Under the pieces are notes generated by a model. The model was not told the DNA's origin and did no database searches. It saw nothing but the letters and a program-made list of their open reading frames with translations. A stretch of DNA of 64,000 nt from Maratus speciosus (Eukaryota > Arthropoda > Arachnida > Araneae > Salticidae), in assembly GCA_963932465.1 (NCBI GenBank), contig CAWVRF010001053.1, positions 96,001 through 160,000 of the forward strand, read 5' to 3'. The position numbers and the translations under genes were made by a program. Shown one piece after another: positions 11,652 through 23,614 of this stretch; position 1 is the stretch's first letter; every line of letters starts with the position of its first letter.

Positions 11652-12455
11652 TTAAAAAAAGCTAATAACAAATTAACACAGATCTTTTAGTTGTTGAAGC
11701 GCATTACGTTCTTACGTAAAAAGTAACAGCGTGCTCTCTTTCTCTATCTACATACAGCCACCACAACACTTCTTCGTCAGCAGCACAGACACAGAGCAGA
11801 GGTAAGAGGTAACCACGTGTATGGGTTGATACTTGTTAGTTTGATTGACAATACAACAAGCCAATCAGATTGCTCTGTGGAACCTCAAAAGTACGCTAGA
11901 ACAGAAGTCTAGTGGAATTGGAATTGTCGCATAAACCTGGCCCAACAGAAAAATTTCAACTAAGAAAACAAAACTTTTCTTTATAAAAAAGGAACGTAAA
12001 ATATTATTCAAAATTCACAAATCTAGCACAAAAATATGCCCTCGGGTATAAAATTTGACGCAATTTGATTTTGAATAACTCACGAAAATTTATCTTAAAT
12101 TCTTTAGTATATGTTTTTGTTAATGGCTGTCTGATCGTCAGGGATAAAAAAAAAAAAAAAATACTAGTTATATTGCCATTGCAGCAGTTTAATTAATAAA
12201 TAATATAAATAACTAGTCAACTAATGAATGAATCCTTTTCGATAAATCATGATGTAAAAATCCACGATTCATTTTTGCATTGGCGTCGCCTTGTTTGACG
12301 ACGTGATAAAAATGCAACGGTAGACTACCAATCAGAGAACAGTTCTCATTTCGTAGCCAAACAAGAGTTCGCCAAGAGCGATAAGCTGTAAAAGCGAAAG
12401 CCCAGCTGGTAACTGCGATGAGGTCCGGCGTCCCGCTCATTTTATATTTGTTTAC
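11652..12455. promoter_or_regulatory. GC-enriched patch, possible promoter region
   Basis: Around 11700-11950 and 12260-12520 base composition is clearly less AT-rich than the flanks and contains CpGs. On the plus strand, GACACAGAGCAGAG/GTAAGAG near 11798-11818 looks like the 3' edge of a non-coding first exon. Nothing here proves transcription. The rest is unremarkable, with an A run near 12149-12161. Confidence 0.25.
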
Positions 12456-12521
12456 CTTTCTTTTGATGGTGATCACGCTTCGACACCATTTTAATGAATC
12501 ACGTCCGACGTCCATATACAT
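12456..12521 (-). CDS. Candidate first coding exon of minus-strand gene
   Basis: ATG at 12519-12521, a second in-frame ATG two codons later, 22 codons (MYMDVGRDSLKW...TIKRK) and a donor AAAG/GTAAAC at 12455. It ends in phase 0, matching the 66-bp exons downstream. The open frame also continues past the donor to 12213 (102 codons), so splicing is an inference. A short charged leader with no known motif. Alternatively this is untranslated, and the start is the Met inside the 66-bp exon. Confidence 0.35.
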
Positions 12522-13746
12522 CGTAACAAATGGACAATATATTTCAATGTTTGTTCGGTAGCATTTTTAAATATAAATGTATGCAAAAGACTTGAGGAAA
12601 ACAATTTGTATATATGAAGTTCTTAAGAGCTGACGATCAAGCAAAGGAAACGTACCAATGCTCTTGGAATATATATCAAACTAAAAATTGAAGATTTTAA
12701 AGAAATGATGAGTCCTCTTTAAATGAATGAATATTGCTTGTGATGTGTGTGTTATAATTCACACCATACACACTAGCAATATTTCTTCGATTATGCTGCA
12801 CGAGATAATGATTCGAAAATTCGACATTCTGGAAACTGTAGATGGATACCTGAATTCAATTCAAAAATCATATTGCTTTGCTAAAATTAAATTACATTTA
12901 AGTAAGATAAGTTTTATTAATGCTTAGTTTTATTTGTTTCGTGATATTGTTAATTAACTAATTTATATATATATATGTCTTGTGACTTTTTGATTACTTA
13001 TGTGTTAGTTGTCAAAAGCATGCTTTCCTTTTATTATGATTAATGAACTTTAGTTTTTAAGGATAATGAATATTAACAAGTTATTCTTAAATGAAAAGCT
13101 TATACAGACTATTTTTAAATGTAATATTTACTTATATCTCAATATTCTTAATAAAGAATAATAAACAATTATTCAAATTTAGAAATTAGAATTAAAACTT
13201 AGCTAAACATAAAAAATATTGTGACATCAAACTGTTCAGAATTTAGTTTTTAAATAACTGAGTACTTACGTATTATCGAGGCTAAGACATGGTTGACAAT
13301 TGCCAATTTTATTTATTATAACCACATATGTTCAAAACAGTAATTTGACACATGTTTATTGAATACATATCATTGTTAACAATGGTAAATAACATAAAGT
13401 TAACAAATGCTAAATAATAAGATAGTATAATAAATATAAGACATAGGAAATAATATAAAATTTATTCTAAAACATTAATTTAGTACTAATTTACTAAGTA
13501 GGTACATAGTATTAGGTTGGCAGCTTATAACAGTAAAGTAGTATATTAATGTAATACAAATCTATAATGTGAAACAGTAATTTAGTATGAAATTTTAACA
13601 TAATTACTAGGTGATAAAAAAAAAAGCATTTATTCTGACTTTTTTTTTTTTTTTTTTTCCTGGCAAGAATATTTCTGTAATTAGTATTGCTGGAGACAGT
13701 TATCAGTTGTATGTTTACCTGATATAGCACAGATAATATGCAAGTA
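12522..13746. other. Non-coding, nothing recognised
   Basis: AT-rich. It contains an (AT)n near 12963-12978 and a T run near 13640-13658. The 66-codon ORF at 12727-12927 has no supporting features. Confidence 0.5.
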
Positions 13747-14656
13747 CAGTACAAAATCTAAAGTTCGGAACCCTCGGGACTTTACCAAGTCTGAACTTTT
13801 GGTCATCAAAAATATTGCTTTTCCAATAAGGAAAAGAAAATTCACTACATAAAAAGGCAAAATATGATATTCATGTATTAAAAATTGCATATAACAACTA
13901 TCAATACTAAATTAAACATTTTCATTAAGTAAATCATAACAAAATAAAAAGTAAAACAAAAACATTTATTTAAAGCTGTTCTCAAATCCAAAAGGGCAAC
14001 TTTATGACATAAGTTTTAATTTATTTTTGTTCGGAGATGCATGAAACTAGCAGGTGTTGTTCAGAAACTATGTAATTGAACTGTGTTTTCTGTTTTTTTT
14101 TTTTTTGCAAATGCAATAGATCTTTCAGAAAGTAGTGTCTAAGTGGACGTTTTGAACTGATTTTCCGCGCAGAAGAAAAATAATCACACAAGAAAGGGTG
14201 AAAAACGTCTTTGTCACGTGATCAAAATCGCTTATAGCTCAATAAGTAATTTATTTATCAAAAAAATGAAAAGCATAGTTCGATTCCAAATTGCTTCCAT
14301 AGTCAGGCTTTCCAATTTTATGACTTTCCATTAAAAAATGAATTTGTAAATGTGTCAAAATGTTTTGTGCTTGTTGAGAGCAGAGCACTTGAGAACAGCC
14401 TTAAGGAAACAAACAATTAAGATGAAATTGCAACTTTCTGAACTATTGGAATATTTTAGTTAATGTGGGCTGCTTTATTAACTTAAGTATATCATTAAGA
14501 CGTTTTTCTTTTATTCTGTACATAGACATGAGTTAAGATTCAGTAATAAAGCTTCTTTGTTCTAGACCTTTTTTTTTTTTTGTTTCAACAATTTTGTTTT
14601 TTCACTTCTTTCTTGAATACTGCCGCTTGAAAGTCCGAACTTTAGACGTTGTTCTG
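13747..14656. mobile_element. Pogo-like non-autonomous element, 910 bp
   Basis: Left end CAGTACAAAATCTAAAGTTC and, read inward from the right, CAGAACAACGTCTAAAGTTC, each preceded by TA (13745-13746 and 14657-14658). The inner parts share TCTAAAGTTCGGA. The CAG start plus TA duplication point to pogo/Tigger. No transposase. Confidence 0.65.
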
Positions 14657-14658
14657 TA

Positions 14659-15860
14659 CAAATAATTGTTTGTTGTTGCTTTATATATAAATATAGATTT
14701 ATATTTTTCTCTTGCAGGATACATTCACTGGTGAATTTTAGTAGGCTTTTAAATAGCATTGTATATGTTTCCTGCTGTCAGAGATGAAAAATCTCCATAT
14801 TTAAAGAGCAAATTGCTAGTATTGATAATTTATGAAATTGTGCCATAAAAATGGCATCCAATGTTGAAGACTATGTAATTATCTATATATTTAAAAGACC
14901 TGGCTGTTTTTTTAATCATCAGCCCTGGGTTTTCTACTGAACCAATTTTGATAATTATGTGTTATTAAATGGTGAATACAGATTTGAGTGGTGTGTATGT
15001 AAATTTTGAGAATGTGGAAATGATGTAAGACTTAAATGTTATGGGGGAAAAATTCTATGATGTGACAAAACACAAAACGAAATTCTTGTTGCTGATTTTT
15101 CATTCTGTATTACCAAACATAAGAGCCTAATTGAATATTTTCATCATATTTACTCATCTCGATTACATATTCTAATACATATTAATTTTTCAATAATTTA
15201 AACAGTTGAAGTTTGTGGAAATAGTATTTTGGTAATTTTAGGTTAAAAATATTATTAGTTTTAAAAGTTAGACATTCAATGTAAGATGAATTTTTTATTA
15301 TAATTATTTTTGTAAATTTATTATAAATTCAATCTAATAATTCTTTTCTGAACATTATAGTTTGTCAAATTTTGATGGGTTCCAACTCGTAACATGTCTA
15401 GATTTTTTAAAACAAAACTTTAATGTTTGAGAAATTATTTTGTTTAAATCACTAACAATAACAATTGGTAAATTATTTTTTAAAATATCAAACTTTAATT
15501 AGAAGCAAATTCTGCTTTTTTTTAGACAAGATAATTATTGTACTTGATAGTTTGTTGATGTTGACATCAACATCCATCCAGTGGTGCCTACTTTTGAAAA
15601 ATACTGAGTGGGGTCAAAACCATTTTAGCGTAAAATGATGCTGCTGTTATGCTTTCTTTGAAAGTTTACGAAAGATTGATATTTCAGGTTATGATACATT
15701 TGAATGTTTTAGAGTAGAATATAAAGTTGCAATTTATTTAATTATATTCTTATGAGGTCTTCATTTTATGAACTCTAATATTAACTACTGTGCCATGAAT
15801 TTTAGTATAATTTAAAATTACTTACTATAAAATATTAAAACGGGCATTTAATGCAAATAC
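14659..15860. other. Non-coding, nothing recognised
   Basis: AT-rich sequence without a convincing ORF, repeat or RNA gene. Confidence 0.5.
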
Positions 15861-15868
15861 ACTTAAAT

Positions 15869-16435
15869 TAGGGTGTAAAAAAAATCATGATTTTTTTTTT
15901 TTTAATTGGATTTTTTTTATTTAAATCAGATTTTTATGATTTTTTTTCCCAGCGTTCAAATACCGAATAGCTACCAAGAGTTTCAGATTTCCAAAACAAC
16001 TAAACCACTAATTTCTAACATAATCTATGTTTTAACACTTTAATTAATAAAATTATTAGTTAGTAATTACAGAAGTTATAAAAACTGCAAATTAGTAATT
16101 TCATTAGTTAGTATCATATACAATAATGCTATATACATTAATATTGTAATAATTATGTAAAACTATTAAATACTAGTGATATTTAACATATTATTAATAA
16201 CTGAACTAATTAGGAACATATTATACATTTTTAGCTTTAATTATTAAAATGATAATTAATAATGTAGTATTCATTTTAGAAAGAAAAAAAAGGTACTATT
16301 TCATGAGGTGGTATATTAATAATGATATAAGAAAAAAAAAAGGATAATTTTTAGTATGATAAATAAAGTGTCCTTAATTTTTAATAATTTTATTAATTTA
16401 AAATTGAAAAATACAAATAACATGTTTTAATATCC

Positions 16436-16474
<39 letters not shown>

Positions 16475-17020
16475 AATGAAGTTCTATTATTTTTGCAAGA
16501 TCTTGGGCACATGAATTTAGAAATACTGTTGAATGGGAAGTTTTTTACAAGAAATCTCTGACTACATCTACCGGTGAATATAACATTTTTTTTCACCCTT
16601 AAAAAATGGCCTAGAAGAAACAGAAAGTAATTACAGAATTAATAAAAACTGCAAATAAGTAATTTCATTAGTTAGTAGCACAAATAAATAACAAAACTAA
16701 CAAACATTATTTGCAGCTTGTTTTGCATTTGTACTTAGAAAAATTACTGTTAATCACCGAAATCTAAACTTACACACCTGTATGTGTATGATGACAATAT
16801 ATATATATATATAAATGAGTTAAACTCATTCATACACACATACAGAATATATATAAGAATAGCCAGTTATATCTGAAATCCTAAAAATATTTATATAGTA
16901 GCATTATTATATCTCAGTGGGGATTATTAGCTTTCAATGGTTCATTTTTTTTTCTTTTAAGAAAAGTTTTGCTGCCTTTTCAATTCCTAATTAATTTTTT
17001 ATTTAGTATATATAAGTTAC

Positions 17021-17056
<36 letters not shown>

Positions 17057-17579
17057 TTATTCAAACTATACCAAAGAAGATCTTGCTGTGCTTAACATTT
17101 TTATACCAATTAGTTCTTCTTCTCCTATGCATTCATTTACAATTTAGCTGTTGAGCAGATGTCACTCTTCCATTCTTCTTTGACTCGGGATTGCTATTAA
17201 TTTATTATTATAAAAGTAGAATGGGAAACTAAGACACTATTTATTCTTTTATTAGCAGAAATTCAATACACTTGCTATATTTATTTTACATAAAATAATG
17301 CATAAATTGATTACCCAAAGGAAATTATGTCGTTGCAAATTATATTAGATTTAAATATCATTTTTAAATAAAACTATTTTATATTGGATAAAAGTTGAAA
17401 TACCTGTAGAAACTTTCAAATTATGTTCATCTTAGATTTAAAAACTTTTTTTGACATTTTAAACATTAAAAAAAATTTTGATTTTAATGAATGATTTTTT
17501 TTTTTTTAGAAAATCAGTTGATTAAAATCACGATTTAATCGTTGATTTAAACCAACTGATTAAAATCGTTGACACCCTA
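15869..17579. mobile_element. hAT element, 1.7 kb, TAGGGTGT ends
   Basis: Left TAGGGTGTAAAAAAAATCATG and right ...ATCGTTGACACCCTA. Flanking duplications are ACTTAAAT (15861-15868) and GCTTAAAT (17580-17587), 7 of 8 matching. Subterminal repeats are built from AATCAGTTG/ATTTAAATCA. Internally a ~48-bp segment (AAAAACTGCAAATTAGTAAT) recurs near 16071 and 16633. Long T (16438-16470) and A (17026-17053) runs account for the lysine-rich ORFs. No transposase. Confidence 0.8.
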
Positions 17580-17587
17580 GCTTAAAT

Positions 17588-18611
17588 GCTTGTATTAGTA
17601 GAACTACTATTTTCTTAAACTATACTGGGCGACTAAAAATAGATGACATTTCTCAAACCGCTGATAATAAAAGGATACTTCCACATACAAAAAATATACA
17701 AATCAAGTACACCTTTCAGATTTGGCATTTATTTAAAAAGGGGGCTGCATGAACATTAAAATACGAAATGTAATTTTTATATGGCTCCTTTTTGTATAAC
17801 ATATATTTATAAAAATAATGACATTATAAAAAAGTCCTAAGGACAATAAAAAGAAATTCTTTTATGGACAGACAAACGTAGTTTTTAAATTTTATGAATT
17901 TTCAGTGTTTTCTGGCATTAAAAATGCGCCTTTCCTATTTACAAGTACTTAACGAATGTTTTAATAAAATGAATCCATCTTTTATGTAGCACGGCATATT
18001 GCAAGTATGATCTCCTAACTACACATTTTCCAACATCCTCTAGAACGAATTTCCCCCACTGTCCTTATTCATGTTTGAAATAGTAATTTGATTAAGCTCT
18101 TTCTTTGACATAGCGGGATGCAAAAAATGTTTTCAGTCTTTTCAGCGGGAGAGGATTTCACCGTTTATACACTTAGCTATTTTATTAATATCAGAGAAAA
18201 AATATTTCTATCATGGTGCACACTTGAATTCATGTGTAAGTTTCACTGAAGTAAATGAGTTCATACATATGCTTGCACTAACCCTACCTTTAAAAGTCAA
18301 ACTCTTCCCTTAAAGCTATCCTAAAAGAAATATGTTTCTCCACTCACCAACACGAACTCTCTGACACATTTGCAGACTAACTTGTATAAGTAAATATCCT
18401 GAAATTTGTAGACATGACTTCTGAAGTAATTTAGAATCGAATAGCATTTTTCATTAATAATAATATATATATATTATGTATATAGATATAATATATACAT
18501 TATATATATATATATATTATGTATATATTATATCTTCACTTATAACTGATCCTGACCTGAAGCATGATGAAAATTGTCTCAAAATGCTTTTGCAGCATTT
18601 TCTGAAAGATC
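17588..18611. other. Non-coding, nothing certain
   Basis: Contains (AT)n near 18465-18530. Several minus-strand splice-like signals occur at 18260-18400, but the frames between them are interrupted, so no exon is called. Confidence 0.45.
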
Positions 18612-18801
18612 CCTTAAAGCAGTGGTTCTCAACCTTTTTTTGGCCGGGCCCCACCAAAGCATCTCTAAAATCATAATATCCCCCCTCCCTTCCATGTCAT
18701 ATAAAAATTGTCACATAAAAAATAAACTTCCATTTTCCCAGATGGGTCTGAAAATAGCATTAACTCTGATAAGTGATTTCACATTCTTTAATTTATCAAA
18801 A

Positions 18802-18803
<2 letters not shown>

Positions 18804-18866
<63 letters not shown>
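18804..18866. repeat. (TA)n microsatellite
   Basis: About 31 TA units inside the hAT; it creates the IYIYIY tail of a spurious ORF. Confidence 0.9.
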
Positions 18867-18867
<1 letters not shown>

Positions 18868-19453
18868 CAAGTATGCTTTTAACCGAACTTCATGAATGCA
18901 GTGATGCCATGGGTCTTTGCATTTACGTCTACAAAAGTTTTGTTGTTTTTTGGCAACTTACCTCAAATTTAAAAGTGAAAAATAGTCTACATTTTTATTT
19001 TCGTAAAATTTCTGGAAATCTCTTTCATATTTTGTATTACATCTGATAGAATTAGTACATTTTATAATTGATTTTAATACTCCATTAAGACTAAGTGATA
19101 TTTGATTATCGCCACAACTGTATGGATAACACAATTCACAAGTAACATTTCCAGATTCGCGCTTTTATCCATTTTAAGTTACTATTTTTCTTTCCTCATA
19201 ACATACTCCTTTGATAGCGGGCTTTTTTCCACATTATAATTATTTGGGCACCATGTTTCCTCCAATTTAAAATTTGAAAATGCATATGTAATATTCTGTA
19301 TGTGGTCTGCAGTAGAGCCATAAGAAGTTTACTTCCAACCCTTTCCTTCCGTGATGCACACAGGGTTTTATTAATTTCATAAATGTAGCACCTCATTTAG
19401 ATCATTCAAAATATTTTTTAGATTAAACATGTCCAAATAATCAATTTTAGATA

Positions 19454-20919
19454 TCTCTCTATTCTAAAAAAAAGTAACTACCGCTGTCACCACCGCCGGT
19501 TTTGAATTTTTTGTGACCGGAGGTCTTTCTTCGTTAATATTAAAAAAAATAATGCATATAAAAATATGAAAATCGAAAGTATTATACAGAAATGTTTGAT
19601 AAACACGCTGATGCAGACAGTTTTCAAATCGAAGAATTATTTTAAGAGATATTTAATGCTAAAGTTGGACAAAATCGTTCCACTAAAAAAGTTTTATAGG
19701 AGCAAAAACTGTTTATAGGAATTTAATCATTTTTAGATCATTTTATGCGTTAGAATTTGCCGGAGTGCAGATTGCATTAATTTTTTTATTTTGACTCATT
19801 TTTTGAGGTTTTATTTCTATTTTAAATTCAGATTTTCAGCATTTCTAGAGATATTTTTAACAGATTTTAGAAAGTGGTATTAATTTAAACTGTTGCCAAC
19901 TGTATAAACAGCGGAAACAATAATGTTTGCTTAAAAATATATATATATATATTTATACGTGTAAATAAATTAAAAATTTATTTACATGTGACTATTATAA
20001 ACAGAAAAAAACATTTGGAATTAGAATTAAATAATTATGTACAAAAAGCAGGAATTTATTAAAAATTACGTCATAAAAACTATAATTACACGTGAATTTT
20101 AAGAGAGAAAGGAATTTGTAAAGCAATAAATTTATTAACATGCGTTAGAAGTCTTAAATAGGAGAAATTACGTCATATTTACGTCATATTTACGTCACAT
20201 TACAGTTATTACATAAAATGAACACAAAATAATATTGCAAAATGGTTTAAATTTAGAAATTGCGCTAGACATTTATTTGATATTTTAAGAGGATACTTTT
20301 CAACTATTTTTGTTAGGAAAGCGCAAATAATATTTAATTTCTAACACAAGTATTTTCATGTGAATATTAAAAAGAGAAAGAATAGTTTGGTCAAAATTAC
20401 GTCAGATTAAAAACGATTAATTTAAAATGTCTCATTTAAAAGAACTTTCTTTTCACTTTGTTAAAAAATACCAGGAGACAAAGACTCTGTTTACTTAATT
20501 CCTTTTACATTAGCTTATTTTGAAATGTTGTTACACGTGTCTATGGCATCAAGTTATTTTTATTTCGACGTTTTATTTGTATTTTTATTAATGTTGTACT
20601 AATTTATTTATTTTTTCGTTATTTAAAATAAAAATTATGTCAATTTGTATAATTTGGCGAGTGGTTTGTCGATTTATATAATTTGGCGAAATTGGTCGAC
20701 GGGATAATCAAGTAGTACCGCAACGGATTTGGCGTTAAAATTGCCCAATCAAAGAGAAATGAATAGAAATCCGTTTATAGAGAGATCGCCACTGTTTTTT
20801 AAATTATAATTCAATCTTTCGAAATCTTTTTAAAGTCGATCAAATTAGCGTGCATTTAGAGTCTATGGTGTCTGGACGGGGGTTGGCGAGCGTAGCTCGT
20901 AGGGGGCCGAGCCCCCTAG
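19454..20919 (+). mobile_element. Helitron-like non-autonomous element, 1.47 kb
   Basis: The 3' end has a perfect hairpin, GGGGGC-CGA-GCCCCC (20902-20916), running into CTAG and followed by host T. A preceding GAGCGTAGCTC half-palindrome is also present. The proposed 5' end is TCTCTCTATTC at 19454, following host A. A/T insertion, TC start, and CTRR with hairpin end are Helitron rules. The 5' boundary is less certain than the 3'. No Rep/helicase is encoded. Confidence 0.6.
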
Positions 20920-21347
20920 TATCCTACAAAATTCCATATGTAAAATTTTCCTCCCTGGGTATATTACACTATGAATAGATGTACAAGTTTTTTTTTTAAA
21001 TAAGTAGTAAAAAAAGGTGTAATTTACTAAAATAATATTAAAACCAGAGAAATTAAAATGATGTTTGAACATATAAAAGGTGTCAAATTATACAAAAAAA
21101 CTCACATAATTATTCCGGTGTCAGTGTGTTTTTGAACTTTTAAATGCAATCATTTCGAAAATTTATTTTTATTCAGTTATTTTAAAATTTTTTCGTCTGT
21201 TATTTCTATTTTTAGACGAAGACACTACTTTCATTAGAAAAAAATGACAGAAAATTTGTTAATAAGAAATCTGAAATTGCCCCCCTGAAAAGTCATATTG
21301 CCCTCCTGTGGGGTGTACGCCCCACGTTGGGAACCACTGCCTTAAAG

Positions 21348-21682
21348 CAATAAATGGAAAGTGCTGAATAATAATAACTATGAATTTAGGAAGAAAAATT
21401 AATTCCCGAATGCACAGGGAATAACTTTGAGAGAAAATTGATTATATGCCTTTTATGATAAAGGATCGCAGGGGGCAGGTTGTGTTTTTGGCTCCTGTGT
21501 GTTTGTTTTTGCTATCTTTACTGTATTTTCAAACAAAACAATTTTGTCGATGAAGGAATTTCTTTTCAATGATTGAAAAACAAATAAGTATGGAAATTGG
21601 GTGGGCTAGAAAAGCAAATTATTGTGTGGGCTCAGGCCCATATAGGTTGCCGCCACTGTCAACATCATCAAGTATCACTTAC
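21348..21682. other. Non-coding
   Basis: No element or ORF recognised; the sequence is AT-rich. Confidence 0.45.
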
Positions 21683-21705
21683 CAATGCACCCTGTAATAG
21701 ACACA
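21683..21705 (-). CDS. Possible 23-nt microexon
   Basis: Strong donor CATTG/GTAAGT at 21682 and acceptor TGTTGCAG at 21706-21707, following a long T-rich tract. It would be read in phase 0 from the exon at 21877-22077 (CVYYRVH + 2 nt). The segment is too short to be sure. Confidence 0.25.
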
Positions 21706-21876
21706 CTGCAACATAGATTATTAAAATTTTCAGATTAATTTTTTTAAATAATATAAAATAAATAAAAAATAAAATAAAGAAATTATTAAAATTTGTTTTG
21801 TTTCTAAATTTTTGTACACATTGTATTTTCATTGCAAATGCAAAATTTTCTTATTTTATAGATTTCTATTATTTAC

Positions 21877-22077
21877 TGTGATAGTAAGCAGTTTTGGCAA
21901 TGTTGGGGTCACCAATAAATTTTTCTTTGCTGCAAATTGCCATACATAAATCTGCATCTGGAGTAATGCATATTGATCAGTAAAGGACTGAATAAAACTT
22001 TTTTCATAATGCATTATAAAATATTGCTGTGGTGTTGACAAAACTGCTTTTATCTTTGTCGAGATAACAGTTCTTTG
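21877..22077 (-). CDS. Exon of unidentified minus-strand gene, 67 codons
   Basis: A 201-bp segment between acceptor CCCTTTGCTTGATGCAG (22078-22079) and donor ACA/GTAAAT (21876) is open in phase 0 and is an exact number of codons. The peptide starts QRTVISTKIKAV and has the motifs TPQQYFIMHYEKSFIQ, QMQIYVWQF and VTPTLPKLLTI. Its amphipathic, well-mixed composition looks like real protein. I do not recognise the family. It lies in DNA free of recognised elements, between two hATs. It could be an upstream exon of the gene at 4.3-12.5 kb (phase 0 to phase 0) or part of a separate gene. Confidence 0.5.
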
Positions 22078-22079
22078 CT

Positions 22080-22784
22080 GCATCAAGCAAAGGGCGTTGT
22101 TGATTAACTATCATTCTAATTTTATTTATTAGCTAACTAGCTGGGTCATGAATACCCGCAATCAAGGGCATTTGCCCGTCTTTTGAATTTCAACCAGATT
22201 ATCTTTTTTTTTCCATGATTTTAAAAAGAGAGTAGCATTTATTCTTCTCAGGTGATTAAGTTTATTAACATTAAAGTACATTAATATTAAAAAAAGGAAC
22301 TAATACCCCATTCAGACAGTTATTTAAAATATTTTAGGCCACCATTTTGAAGGTGGTACACCCCCGGAATTTGAGCACCTGTTCAGATCGCAAAATTCAT
22401 CTAAGGTAACTCATTGAATGCCACTGTGCCTGAGATCTGAATAAATGAAAAGTGTGTGCATGCACATGCATTAAAATCAGTTTGAATAGCCAATCATTTA
22501 AAACACAGCTCCAAATCCAATCAGAGTGAATGGTAGTGGCTGTATGTAGCCATAGAAAGTTCAAACACACTGAGAAAGTTTGAGGAACTCTCTTGGTGAG
22601 TTGCACCATCTGGACAAAGTATAAGGATTTTTCATTACCCCAATCCCCATGGGAGACAACTTTTAACTTTGATTTCTTTTACATGCTTTTATGTTTAAAG
22701 GCAACCTTAAACTGGGGATTTGGAAGAATAAAAAAAATTCAGTTCTTTGAATAAAGCCAGTAGAAGTTTATTTTCAGATTTTTA
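22080..22784. other. Non-coding, nothing certain
   Basis: Moderately less AT-rich around 22330-22620, where a 70-codon minus ORF (22397-22609) has an early cysteine/tryptophan-rich stretch but no splice support. Possible MITE remnant; not called. Confidence 0.35.
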
Positions 22785-23614
22785 ATATGTGTTAGAGGCT
22801 GGCCCGAGCCCGGGCCGGGCTTGGGTCGATTTTCATTCACGGCACTCGGGCCGGGCCCGGACCATACTTTATTTCTAAAGGTTCGGGCCGGGACGGGACT
22901 AACTAATTTTTTCTGTACAGAGCCGGGATTGGTTTCATTCCTAGTCTTCACGGCCCAAGCTTTTCAGTCCTAGTTTTGACTCAGCCCGTATGAAAATCAT
23001 TGTCTCAGCTTGGCCGGACAATGACCTAAAGGGTCATAAAACTCCAGTAACTTGTGCTCTTTCACGGGACTTCATTCAAAGATCAGTCAAATTAGGCCTG
23101 GCCAAAAAATTTTTGCAAAAAATACATACATTTTTAAATTGCCATTATTCTACACTTAAACATTAAAATTTATTCTTTTTAAAGAATAGTATATTTCTAC
23201 GCTTATTAAAATATAGCTAAATTAAAATATAGTAAAAGTGTGAAAAGGAACCTGCCTATGACGGAACCCTGTTTTAAACTGAAAAACGTGTTGATCCATG
23301 CAAAATTAATATACTAATTCGTAAGAAAACAATGTATGATACATTTACACTTGCTAAAAATGGAACTTTGTCTATAAATCATTTTCTTTTCTTTTCTACT
23401 CAATTCCGTCTTAGAAGATTTTACTGTATAGAATTTTTCTGATTTTTGGCATACATGGAATACATGTATGTTAATGCATGGAATATGGATTAACAATATT
23501 AATGATAACCTAAACATTTACATACAAGAAATAGGGATTCGTTAAAAAAAATAAATATTGCAGTCTGTGTCACTTCTTTAAAAGTGAAGATTATAAACAT
23601 GAGAATAAAAAGTC

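Larger units (their letters stand above)
18620..21339. mobile_element. Charlie-type hAT element, 2.7 kb
   Basis: Ends CAGTGGTTCTCAACC and ...GGGAACCACTG with perfect 8-bp duplications CCTTAAAG at 18612-18619 and 21340-21347. The CAGTGGTTCTCAACC terminus is the known hallmark of Charlie-like hAT families. No transposase ORF survives. A Helitron-like insertion (19454-20919) fills its centre, and a (TA)n of about 62 bp lies at 18804-18866. Confidence 0.88.

Noticed and set aside
16393..17154. Lysine-rich ORFs
   Set aside because: Created by long A/T homopolymers within a hAT element.
18240..18400. Minus-strand exons near good GT/AG sites
   Set aside because: Frames between the sites contain stops or do not keep phase with neighbouring candidates.
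18476..18882. ORFs of 66 and 102 codons
   Set aside because: Both depend on (TA)n microsatellites and the terminal repeat of a hAT.
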